Source: Phycisphaeraceae bacterium
Lineage (GTDB): Bacteria > Planctomycetota > Phycisphaerae > Phycisphaerales > UBA1924
NCBI GenBank assembly: GCA_019636675.1
Contig: JAHBXC010000005.1
Span: 62,001-126,000, forward strand
DNA: 64,000 nt
Direction of reading: 5' to 3'
In this document: positions 8,984 through 16,894 of the stretch, piece after piece
How the letters are laid out: the number at the start of each line of letters is the position of its first letter
Position numbering within the stretch: position 1 is the first letter of the stretch
Program-made: the position numbers and the translations under genes
Notes under the pieces: generated by a model
Told to the model about the DNA's origin: nothing
What the model saw: the letters and a program-made list of their open reading frames with translations, nothing else
The model's database searches: none

Positions 8984-9012
8984 CCGCCCGCCATCGTCGC
9001 GGGCGGTTTTTT
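8984..9012 (+). terminator. Intrinsic terminator of the tRNA gene
   Basis: An 8-bp perfect stem CCGCCCGC/GCGGGCGG with a seven-base loop, followed directly by six T residues. A textbook Rho-independent terminator. Confidence 0.9.
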
Positions 9013-9286
9013 GTTGGTTTCAACCATTTTCCGGCCGTCGCGGCAAATTCGGTAAAAATCCCTAATCGCGTTGCCGGATCGCCCACGAGTCTGCGCTCCT
9101 CACAGTAGGGAATGGCGGTCCGACCCCCGATGCTCGGCCCGATCGTGCCCGGGTTCACGCCCGGGCGGACTGACGCCTTTACCGCACCGCGTCCATGACG
9201 CGGGCGGGAGCGGCGGCGGCGTCTTTCGCGATTCACGCGCGGGGCGCTCCAGCAGATGGGTCAACGCCGGGGGAGAGGGATCGACC
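9013..9286. other. Intergenic region upstream of the LuxR-type gene
   Basis: A 274-base stretch between the tRNA terminator and the regulator gene. An open frame continues through it into the regulator, but its composition (Arg/Ser/Pro-rich) and lack of a start signal argue against coding. It probably holds the regulator's promoter and leader; I could not assign a -35/-10 pair with confidence. Confidence 0.5.
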
Positions 9287-10039
9287 GTGTTCATGCAACG
9301 CCCAGGGCTCGCGAGCAGCCCGGACACGACGAAAGACGAAATGACGCCGGCCGAGTGGTCGGTCTGCTGGCAGGCCTTCACCAACGACGCGTCGTGCGCC
9401 GTGACCGTGATCGACGCTCAGGGCGTCGTTCACTACATGAATCAGTTCGGGCGCGACCTGATCGGCCTCAAGGCGCTTGACACGATCGAGGGCCGCAATC
9501 TCTCCGAGTTCATCCCGGGCCCCATCCACGACGCGCGCATGGCGCTGGTCTCGCGCGTGCTGCAGAACGGCAGCAGCATCGCCGTCCTGGGCGCGATCGC
9601 CGGGCTCTTCCGCCGAACGGTCTACCGCGCGCTCGACAACACGAAGGGGCACGAGCGCGTCCTCACCGTGTGCGTCCCGCTCTGCCAGCCCGTCGGGCTC
9701 GCCGACCTCGTCGGCCCGGAGCAGGTCTACTGCGAGATGTGTCTCGACCTCGGCGCGCTCTCCACCCTCACCGAACGCGAACTCCAGGTCCTCCGACTCA
9801 TCGGGCTGGGCCTCTCCACCCACGAGATCGCCGAGCGCCTCCACCGCTCGAAGAAGACCATCGAGTGGCACCGCGTCTCGCTCGGCTCCAAGCTCAGCGC
9901 GACCAACCGCGTCGAACTCGCTCGCATGGCCATGCGCGCCGGCCTCACTTGGTTCGACGAGGAAGCCATCACGCACATCTGGCGCCGAGCGACCAAGTCC
10001 AACGGCAACCACCGGGCGGACCCCCACGACGACCGCTAA
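9287..10039 (+). CDS. PAS domain-LuxR family transcriptional regulator
   Basis: A 250-residue DNA-binding protein. Residues about 33-120 look like a PAS sensor fold (CAVTVIDAQGVVHYMNQFG). Residues about 165-225 are a LuxR/GerE helix-turn-helix: LTERELQVLRLIGLGLSTHE, then IAERLHRSKKTIEWHR. The GTG at 9287 is chosen because GGGAGAGGGA lies at a good distance; ATG 9293 is an alternative. There is no receiver domain, so it is not a classic response regulator; the PAS part probably binds a ligand or cofactor. A Cys pair (VYCEMC) precedes the HTH. No target genes can be deduced from the context. Confidence 0.85.
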   Translation: MFMQRPGLASSPDTTKDEMTPAEWSVCWQAFTNDASCAVTVIDAQGVVHYMNQFGRDLIGLKALDTIEGRNLSEFIPGPIHDARMALVSRVLQNGSSIAVLGAIAGLFRRTVYRALDNTKGHERVLTVCVPLCQPVGLADLVGPEQVYCEMCLDLGALSTLTERELQVLRLIGLGLSTHEIAERLHRSKKTIEWHRVSLGSKLSATNRVELARMAMRAGLTWFDEEAITHIWRRATKSNGNHRADPHDDR

Positions 10040-10099
10040 ACCCCGGCGCCCCCCGGCCCCCCCCCGGCCCCGCCCGACGCACGGCACGCACGGGCGAAC

Positions 10100-11065
10100 T
10101 CACCTGATCCGATTCGGCGCCCGCTCCCCGGCGAGCGCCGCTTTCACATTCCCGCTCACCATCTCCGTCATCAACTCCCGGTGCTTCCGCGACGCGCTCC
10201 CGATGTGCGGCGTCATCACCACATTCTTCAGCGCCTTCAACGCCTCCCCCGGGCGCGGCTCGAACTCATACACATCCAGGCCCGCGCCGAAGATCCAACC
10301 CTCTTGTAACGCACGCGCCAGCGCCGCCTCCTCGATCACCGGCCCTCGCGCGGTGTTCACGATCACCGCGTTCTTCTTCATCAGCCGCAGCCGGCGCTCA
10401 TCGATCAGATGCCGCGTCTCCTTCGTCAGCGGCGTGTGCACGCTCACGAAATCCGCACGCCTGAGCCCCTCATCAAGGTCCACCCGCTCCGCGCCCAGGG
10501 GCGCGAGTTCGAACTCCACGTGGCGCGAGCGCGACACATACAGCGTGCGCATGCCCCAGCCGATGCCGCGCAGCGCCGTCGCGTAGCCGATCCGCCCCGC
10601 CCCCACGATCAGCAGCGTCTGCCCCGTCAGGTGCACGCCCAGGAAGTCGCTCATGCCGAGATACCCGTTCTTCGGGTACTCCTCGCTCCTCGCGTAGTCG
10701 TCCGCTTCCTTCAGGCGCCTCGCCGCCGCGAGCATCAGCAGGAACGCGATGTCCGCCGTGCCCTCGGTCACCGCGTCGGGCGTGTTGCACACGACTATCC
10801 CGCGGCGCTCGCATTCGTCCAGATCGATGTTGTCGAAGCCAACCGCGAAGTTGCAGACAACCTTCAGCTGATCGCCGGCCGCGTCGAGCGCCGCCGCGTC
10901 GATCGGGTCGTGGAACATGCTCACGAGCGCGTCGGGCGCGTGCTCGCGCAGGAACGCGTGCAGCGCGCCGGGCTCGCGCAGGCCCTCGTCGGGGCCGACC
11001 ACGATCCGCGCGCCGGGGATCACCATCTCGCCCGGGTAGGGCCTCGTCACGACCACGGTCTTCAT
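10100..11065 (-). CDS. D-2-hydroxyacid dehydrogenase (glyoxylate/hydroxypyruvate reductase type)
   Basis: A 321-residue NAD(P)-dependent oxidoreductase. It has the dinucleotide motif VGAGRIGYATA, the catalytic Arg in VNTARGPVI, the Glu in LDVYEFEPRP and the His in MTPHIGSAS, all in normal order, and normal length for the family. Substrate choice (glyoxylate, hydroxypyruvate or another 2-ketoacid) cannot be read from the sequence. Its ATG overlaps the stop of the upstream amidohydrolase (ATGA), so the two are translationally coupled; it is the last gene of the metG operon. Confidence 0.9.
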   Translation of the reverse strand: MKTVVVTRPYPGEMVIPGARIVVGPDEGLREPGALHAFLREHAPDALVSMFHDPIDAAALDAAGDQLKVVCNFAVGFDNIDLDECERRGIVVCNTPDAVTEGTADIAFLLMLAAARRLKEADDYARSEEYPKNGYLGMSDFLGVHLTGQTLLIVGAGRIGYATALRGIGWGMRTLYVSRSRHVEFELAPLGAERVDLDEGLRRADFVSVHTPLTKETRHLIDERRLRLMKKNAVIVNTARGPVIEEAALARALQEGWIFGAGLDVYEFEPRPGEALKALKNVVMTPHIGSASRKHRELMTEMVSGNVKAALAGERAPNRIR

Positions 11066-12381
11066 GTGTGATTCATCTCCAACGCGCCGGCCGCCGTGGG
11101 TCGGTGCAGCGACAGCGCGAGACGCTCGTCGATCGCGTGGCGCACCGACAGGGCCTCTCGCGCATCCATCCCCGGACGCCGACGCAGCGTCGACGCCGTC
11201 ACATTGTCATCCACGCTCGGGGGCACGATCGGCGCGTCGCTCCCCAGCCAGATCAGCTCAGACGGGTCGCGTCCGCGCCGGCGCGCCGAATCGGCGATCT
11301 CTCCCAGCGGCAGCAGCCGATCGATCCGGTGCGGCAGATACCGGCGCAGCGCCTCGATATCCGGCAACAGGTGGCAGGGCTGGGGCGAGCACACCACATT
11401 CATCGCCGCGAAACGCTCGACATCCGCCTCATCCACGAACTCGCAATGCTCGACGCGCGCCATACGCCACGGCTCGTCTCGCCCGACGCGGAGCATCGAC
11501 GGGTCCGCCTCCGCCAGCGCGTCCAGCCCCTCACGCACCGCGGCGTCGCCGATCGCGTGCATCGCGATGCCCAGCCCTCGCGCGTCGCAGAAGCGGATCG
11601 CGCCGACGATCTGCGCGCGGGACATCATCGCCACGCCGCGCGGGTGCTCGGGGATCGGCTCGCGGAACTCGTGCAGCATCCACGCCGTGCGGCTGTTGAT
11701 CGTGCCATCCAGAAACAACTTCCCGCCCGCGACGCGCACGCGCCGCGCGTCCCACCGTGCGCTCGCCTCGATCATCGCGGCGAGTCGTTCGGGCAGCGCG
11801 TAGAGCCACACCGTCATCGCGCGCGCGTTCTCGTCGCCCCGCTCGACCAGCGCCGAGACCGCGTCGCCCAGCCACGGCTCGGCGAGCATGTCGTGCACCT
11901 CGACGAACCCGCGCGCGCGAAAGTCCGCCAGCGCGAGCGCCACCTGCCCCACGCGCGCCTCGAACGACGGTTTCGGGACCGCCTCCCACACCGGCCTGCA
12001 CGCGTTCTCGAGCAGCACGCCGGTCGGCTCGCCCTCCGTGTCGCGCTCGATCACGCCCCCCGGGGGCGCCGGCGTCTCGCGCGTGATCCCCGCCAACGCC
12101 AGGGCGCGCTCGCTCGCGCTCAGCGAGTGATGGTCGAAACTCCGCACCACGCAGGGCCTGCCCCCGGACGCGTCATGCAGCTCATGCTTCGTGGGCCAGC
12201 GCCGCTCGCGCCAGCCCTCGAGCCTCGCGCACACGCACTCGACCCACTCGCCCTGCCGCTTCGTCGACGACGCCGCCGCGACGCGCCGAAGGCACTCCTC
12301 CAGCGACTCGCAGTCCGACAGATTCACGCACGACAGTTCGTACCCGTGCGCGTGGATGTGCACATGCGCGTCGCGGTACAT
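11062..12381 (-). CDS. Amidohydrolase family 3 protein (YtcJ-like)
   Basis: A 439-residue metal-dependent hydrolase. The N-terminal metal motif is reduced to DAHVHIHAHG, and the later motifs KLFLDGTINSRTAW, GIAMHAIGDAAV, VEHCEF and IWLGSDAP follow the order seen in the YtcJ/exoenzyme-regulator group. The usual N-terminal beta-sandwich segment is nearly absent because the protein begins almost at the HxH motif, so it is shorter than most relatives (about 540 residues). I use ATG 12381, which overlaps the preceding stop (TGATG); a GTG one codon upstream is possible. The substrate is unknown. Confidence 0.8.
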   Translation of the reverse strand: MYRDAHVHIHAHGYELSCVNLSDCESLEECLRRVAAASSTKRQGEWVECVCARLEGWRERRWPTKHELHDASGGRPCVVRSFDHHSLSASERALALAGITRETPAPPGGVIERDTEGEPTGVLLENACRPVWEAVPKPSFEARVGQVALALADFRARGFVEVHDMLAEPWLGDAVSALVERGDENARAMTVWLYALPERLAAMIEASARWDARRVRVAGGKLFLDGTINSRTAWMLHEFREPIPEHPRGVAMMSRAQIVGAIRFCDARGLGIAMHAIGDAAVREGLDALAEADPSMLRVGRDEPWRMARVEHCEFVDEADVERFAAMNVVCSPQPCHLLPDIEALRRYLPHRIDRLLPLGEIADSARRRGRDPSELIWLGSDAPIVPPSVDDNVTASTLRRRPGMDAREALSVRHAIDERLALSLHRPTAAGALEMNHT

Positions 12382-13064
12382 CACGCGTCACCCCTCGCCA
12401 GCAGCGCGTCGATCTCGCGCTCGGCGCTCTCGCGATCGTGCGCCTCGTTCCCGAACGCCGCCAGCGTCACGCCCAGTTTGTGCCGGATCAGCAGCCCCGA
12501 CGGGTTCGCCTCCACCGCGATCGCCCCGGTCAGGTCCGAACCCGTCGCGATCAGGCACGCCCGCGCCAGTCTCGCACGATCCGAGTTCGCGCGCTTCACC
12601 AGCTTCGGCTCCGACTCGTGCAACGCGCTGAACGATCGAAGCGCGTCGTCGTCCAGCACCTCTCGGCCCAGGCGAGCGCTCTCGGCGTCGAACGCCACCC
12701 AGGTCGCGTCGCCGCGCGGCGGCTCAAGATGCAGCATCAGCCAACGGTCGCGCAACTCTTCTTTCGGCGTCTCGAACCGTTCACGCAGGTCTGTCTCTTC
12801 CGGATCAACGACGCGCGGCGAGAGCAGCACCTGCAACGCCGTCTCGCTCTCGTCGGGCAGGAACAGCACGAAGTGCGTCGCGCCGTCGGCGCTGAACTCG
12901 GCCCCGGCGCTCAGCAGCGTCGTGGGCAGCGGGACCGCCACCACGCCCGTGCGAGGGCACACCGCGAACCCCGTCTTGTGCGGGATCTCGCCGCACATCA
13001 GCACGCCGCGACGGTTCGACCGCCACGCGAGCAGCGCCGGGCTGGTGGCTTCGCGCGCGTCCAT
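12381..13064 (-). CDS. Hypothetical protein in the metG operon
   Basis: A 227-residue soluble protein I do not recognise. It starts at ATG 13064, one base after the metG stop, and its stop overlaps the amidohydrolase start, so it is almost certainly co-translated with both. Visible elements are a Cys near residue 24 (VLMCGEIPHKTGFAVCPRTG, with a second Cys), a GDATWVAFDAESARLG segment and an acidic/basic C-terminal helix. There is no signal peptide or membrane span. It may be a planctomycete-specific protein; the operon suggests but does not prove a link to translation or to the two downstream enzymes. Confidence 0.7.
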   Translation of the reverse strand: MDAREATSPALLAWRSNRRGVLMCGEIPHKTGFAVCPRTGVVAVPLPTTLLSAGAEFSADGATHFVLFLPDESETALQVLLSPRVVDPEETDLRERFETPKEELRDRWLMLHLEPPRGDATWVAFDAESARLGREVLDDDALRSFSALHESEPKLVKRANSDRARLARACLIATGSDLTGAIAVEANPSGLLIRHKLGVTLAAFGNEAHDRESAEREIDALLARGDA

Positions 13065-13065
13065 C

Positions 13066-14685
13066 TCACTCGCCCTCGTGCGCAATCGGCGCGGGGATAT
13101 CCGCCTTCGGATCCGCGCGCGGGAACAGCGCCTCGCCCTTGACGATCGGCGTCCCGGGCGACAGCACGCCCCAGCGCGCCAACTCGTCGAACGGCTTCGC
13201 GCCCGGCTCGAACCCCATGCGCGACCACATCTCGCCGATCTTGTCGGGCATCGCCGCGAACAGCCCCAGCGACGCGACGCGCAGCGCCTCGACGCAGTGA
13301 TAGAGGATCGCGCCGAGTTCATCGCGGCGCGCCTCGTCCTTCGCGACCTTGAACGGCTCGGTCGCGTTGATGTACCCGTCGACCTTCCTCGCCAGCCCCA
13401 TCGACGAGTTCAGCGCATCCCCCAGCCGGTGCTGCGCGAAGAAGTGTTTCGTCTGCTCGACATGCTCGCGCGCCAGCGCCGGCCAGTCGTGCCCGGCGTG
13501 GCTCGTCACGCCCTTCGCGTCGGGGACCTTCCCGTCGAAGTACTTCGCGATCATGTTGCTCACGCGCGAGAACGCGTTGCCGATGCCGTTGGCCAGGTCC
13601 GCGTTGTAGACCTCGACGAACCGCGCGTGCGCGAAGTCCGAATCCGTCGCGCCCAGCGGGCCCTGCGTCGCCAGGAACCAGCGCAGCGCGTCGCGCGAGT
13701 ACGCGGCGCAGTACCCCCGGATCGTCGGCAGGTCGAGGAAGTTCCCCAGCGACTTGCTCATCTTCCGACCCTCGCGGATCCAGTACGAGTGCGCCAGCAC
13801 CGTCTCGGGCAGCGGCTCGCGCAGCGCCATCAGCATCGAGGGCCAGATCACCGCGTGGAACCACACGATGTCCTTGGCCATCAGGTGCGTCGCCGGGGCG
13901 TTGCCGCCCTCCATCTCGCTCCAGAACTCGCGCCGGTCCTCCGTATCAACCGCGCTCAGATAGTTGAACAGCGCGTCGATCCACACATAGACCCGGTGCC
14001 CCGCGTCGCCGGGCATGCGGATGCCCCACACCTCGCCCGTCGGGTCCTCGACGGCCCGCGTGATCGGCACGTCCTGCAGACCCTCGCGGATGCGCCCCAG
14101 GATCTCGTTCCGGCGCGCGTCGGGCTGGATGAACCCCGGGTTCCGCTCGATGTGCTCGCGCAGCCGATCCCCGTACGCGCTCAACTTAAAGAAGTAGTTC
14201 TGCTCGCGCCGCTTCACCAGTTCGCGACCCGTCACCGGGCTCTTGTACCCGTGCTCGCGCGCCGTCGACTCGGTGACGTACTCCTCCTGCGACGCGTCCC
14301 ACCACCCCTCGTAGTGCCCGAGGAACACGTCCCCCGTCGCCTGGAGCCGACCGATGTACTCCACCACCTTCTCGGTGTGGCGCTTCTCCGTCGTGCGGAT
14401 GAAGTCGTCGTTCGAGAACCCCATCTCGTGGAACGCCGCCTTGAACGCCGCGGCGTTGCGGTCCGCCCACTGCAGGGGCGTCACGCCGTGCGCCTTCGCC
14501 GAGTCCACCACCTTGTCGGCGTGCTCGTCGGTCCCGGTCAGGAAGAAGACATCATCCCCGCACAGGCGCCGGTACCGGGCCAATACATCGCCCAGCAGCG
14601 TGGTGTAGACATGCCCGATGTGGGGCCGGTCGTTCACGTAGTAAATCGGGGTGGTGATGTAGCACGGCGGGCGTCGGTTGGGCAT
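13066..14685 (-). CDS. metG: Methionine--tRNA ligase
   Basis: A class I aminoacyl-tRNA synthetase that charges tRNA-Met. The HIGH signature is at residues 22-25 (NDRPHIGHVYTT) and KMSKS near 308 (REGRKMSKSLGN); WIDALFNYLS and FVEVYNADLANGIGN match the family. It is 539 residues, the short form: the zinc-knuckle cysteines of the E. coli type are absent from the connective-peptide region, and there is no C-terminal tRNA-binding (EMAP-like) extension. It starts at ATG 14685, first gene of a four-gene operon with overlapping or adjacent junctions. Its promoter must lie in the divergent region before 14975. Confidence 0.95.
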   Translation of the reverse strand: MPNRRPPCYITTPIYYVNDRPHIGHVYTTLLGDVLARYRRLCGDDVFFLTGTDEHADKVVDSAKAHGVTPLQWADRNAAAFKAAFHEMGFSNDDFIRTTEKRHTEKVVEYIGRLQATGDVFLGHYEGWWDASQEEYVTESTAREHGYKSPVTGRELVKRREQNYFFKLSAYGDRLREHIERNPGFIQPDARRNEILGRIREGLQDVPITRAVEDPTGEVWGIRMPGDAGHRVYVWIDALFNYLSAVDTEDRREFWSEMEGGNAPATHLMAKDIVWFHAVIWPSMLMALREPLPETVLAHSYWIREGRKMSKSLGNFLDLPTIRGYCAAYSRDALRWFLATQGPLGATDSDFAHARFVEVYNADLANGIGNAFSRVSNMIAKYFDGKVPDAKGVTSHAGHDWPALAREHVEQTKHFFAQHRLGDALNSSMGLARKVDGYINATEPFKVAKDEARRDELGAILYHCVEALRVASLGLFAAMPDKIGEMWSRMGFEPGAKPFDELARWGVLSPGTPIVKGEALFPRADPKADIPAPIAHEGE

Positions 14686-14892
14686 CGCCGGCGATTGTAG
14701 GGACCGCCATCCCCCTCCACGCCCTCTCCCGACGCCCCAACCCCGCCAAAACACAACCAGCGGCGCATCACTGGGACGCGCCGCCGGCTCTCGTGGGGGG
14801 CTTTGGACGAGGCCGGTCTCCCGACCTCGCGATGCGCAACGCGCCCGCCACCCCCGTCTATTCCCAGGGCGGGAAGTTTTCGGAACTTTCCT

Positions 14893-14921
14893 TTGCACTC
14901 CCCCCGCTTCCGAGGTACACC
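14893..14921 (+). promoter_or_regulatory. Probable promoter for the tandem secreted-protein genes
   Basis: TTGCAC, a 17-base spacer and TACACC, preceded by an A/T-richer stretch (AAGTTTTCGGAACTTTCCTT). A closely similar AAACTTTCCTTT stretch lies before the gene at 55390. Confidence 0.45.
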
Positions 14922-14974
14922 TTGAGGGATCAGTCGCGGCCTTTCCCCCCGCGACGCCACTCAAGGGGCTGCTC

Positions 14975-16867
14975 ATGCGCCATCCCGCACTGCTTGTCGC
15001 TCTCGCCGGCATCGTTGCCTCGCCGTCGTTCGCCCAGCCCCTCGCGCCCGCCGGGTCGATCGCCGACGCCGCGGTCCCCCTCGCCGAACGCGCGCAGACT
15101 CAGGGCGCCGCCTCGCTCCGGGGCGCCGTGTTTCCCCCCGGGTCGATCATCACGATGCGAGACGAACTGGAGAACTTCCCTGTGGGCGTGTCGCTCGGGG
15201 GCCTTGGGGTCGACGCCGCCCCGACCTCCTTCACCGGGCCCGACGGGTTCGACTGGGGGCTCAACACCCTGCGAGGGCAGACCAGTATCAATTTCGTCCA
15301 GGTCGTCGATCTCTCCGGCTCACCGACCGGCGGCAACGCGACTCGGGCAATCCGTCTGCGCACCGCCGCGGCGCAGGCGCCCTACAGCTTCTTCCTCGGC
15401 GCGAATATCCGATGGGCCTCTTCGCTGATCCCCACCGCCGGTGCGAACGCGCGCGTATCGGCCGATCACTTCGTCAGCACGATCGCCGAACGCTACACCT
15501 ACGAGCCGCGCTCGGTGCTGACCGGGTTCATCATCCATCGCGTCATGTGGGGCGGGGAATGCATCGAGATCTTTCCGGGCGACTGCGCGGCTGTCGGGCT
15601 GCCGATCGGGCCTCTCACCGTGCTGAGTGTGCTTGCGTGGAACCCGCTGATCGGTCAGCAGGAACTCGTCCCTACGCGGTACTGCGTCACGCGCGACGGC
15701 GTCCCCATCCCGGGATGCACGCCGCCATCGGGCGCCCAGGTCGGCGACGCCGTCAGCACGCCCGTCGGCTCGTGGTTCCGCCTCATCACCGAGACGACGG
15801 CGGACCACCGCTTCACGATCGCGATCGACGCGCTCGACGGCGGAGGCGAAGTCCTGATCTATGAAGACGCCCTCGTCCAGTCGAATCTTCTCGACTCGAT
15901 CGCGTGGAACTCCTCGTTCGGCGCGAGCAACGCGATCATGCTCCTCGACACCATCGAGGCGTCGGGCCCGCCGCTGCAACCCCCGGTCCCCCCGGCGCTC
16001 GAATGCCCGTACCTCGACGATCTCGAGTGGCTCGACAACTTCCCGGTCATCCAGCAGCAGCAGGACAGGTGGACGGCCGCCCCGACTTCGGGCCTGCTCG
16101 TCGTGCCGGACGACGCCCAGGGCGGGGTGCTCCTCCAGACGAATACCGTCTTCCCCAACAACCAGCACCGGCGCGAGTTCGCCACGGAATTGCCCCGCGA
16201 GCACGCCACCCTCGCCAACGACCTCGTCGTCTCCTTCGACGCGCGCTTCGACGGGAACGCCGTCCGCGCCTTCGCGCTCCTCGACGGCGACCAGACCATC
16301 GCCCGCCTCTTCCGCGGCCACGAAGACCGAACCACCCCCGGCGCCCCCGTGTACACGCCCTCGCTCTTCGTGCAGACCAACCGCTGGTTCAACCCCGTCG
16401 ACGACTCGCCAGCAGACCCCGACGCCGTCAACCCCGTGGTCGGCGTCGATATCGAAGACACCGGCGTGATCGTGCCGCAGAACGGGCAGTACCACACGAT
16501 CACGCTGCGCCTCGCCGCCAGCGGCGCGCTGCGCGTGTATGTGAACGACGCGCTCGCCTACGCCGGCCCCGCCGCCTTCGGCCCGTCGTTCGACGCCCTC
16601 GCCTTCGAATCCGAGAACAACGCGTCGTCCCCCGGCTCCGAGCTGCGTATCGACGATGTCCGCATGGCCTGCGACGCGCCCTCCTGCGCGACCGACTTCG
16701 ACTTCGACGGCATGACCGGCTTCGCCGACCTGAACGCCGCCCTCGGGAACTTCGGCGTCGTGCAGTTCGTGCCCGGCTTCCTCCCCGGAGACGCCAACGG
16801 CGACAGCACGGTCGACTTCGCCGACCTCAACGCGATCCTGGCCGCGTTCGGGACATCCTGCGACTGA
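14975..16867 (+). CDS. Secreted dockerin-like protein (tandem paralogue A)
   Basis: A 630-residue exported protein beginning MRHPALLVALAGIV and probably cleaved after SPSFA. The N-terminal 300 residues match the downstream paralogue: both have PPGSIITMRDELENFPV, TSFTGPDGF, IRLTTAAAQAP-like and IPGCTPP motifs. A second half, from CPYLDDLEWLDNFP, resembles a lectin/laminin-G-like sandwich ending in FESENNASSPGS. The last 60 residues carry two calcium-loop motifs (DFDFDGMTGFADLN, GDANGDSTVDFADLN) and end FGTSCD. The ribosome site AAGGGG is shared with the next gene. Function unknown; extracellular location inferred. Confidence 0.8.
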   Translation: MRHPALLVALAGIVASPSFAQPLAPAGSIADAAVPLAERAQTQGAASLRGAVFPPGSIITMRDELENFPVGVSLGGLGVDAAPTSFTGPDGFDWGLNTLRGQTSINFVQVVDLSGSPTGGNATRAIRLRTAAAQAPYSFFLGANIRWASSLIPTAGANARVSADHFVSTIAERYTYEPRSVLTGFIIHRVMWGGECIEIFPGDCAAVGLPIGPLTVLSVLAWNPLIGQQELVPTRYCVTRDGVPIPGCTPPSGAQVGDAVSTPVGSWFRLITETTADHRFTIAIDALDGGGEVLIYEDALVQSNLLDSIAWNSSFGASNAIMLLDTIEASGPPLQPPVPPALECPYLDDLEWLDNFPVIQQQQDRWTAAPTSGLLVVPDDAQGGVLLQTNTVFPNNQHRREFATELPREHATLANDLVVSFDARFDGNAVRAFALLDGDQTIARLFRGHEDRTTPGAPVYTPSLFVQTNRWFNPVDDSPADPDAVNPVVGVDIEDTGVIVPQNGQYHTITLRLAASGALRVYVNDALAYAGPAAFGPSFDALAFESENNASSPGSELRIDDVRMACDAPSCATDFDFDGMTGFADLNAALGNFGVVQFVPGFLPGDANGDSTVDFADLNAILAAFGTSCD

Positions 16868-16894
16868 ATCACGACCGTATACCAAGGGGCTCCC

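Noticed and set aside
9071..9286. A longer N-terminus for the LuxR-type regulator
   Set aside because: The extra 72 codons are Arg/Ser/Pro-rich and there is a good ribosome site directly before GTG 9287.
11068..14700. A 1210-codon open frame on the plus strand opposite metG and the amidohydrolase
   Set aside because: It runs antisense to four well-supported genes, is rich in Arg, His, Pro and Leu, and has no domain; a common artefact of high-GC third positions.
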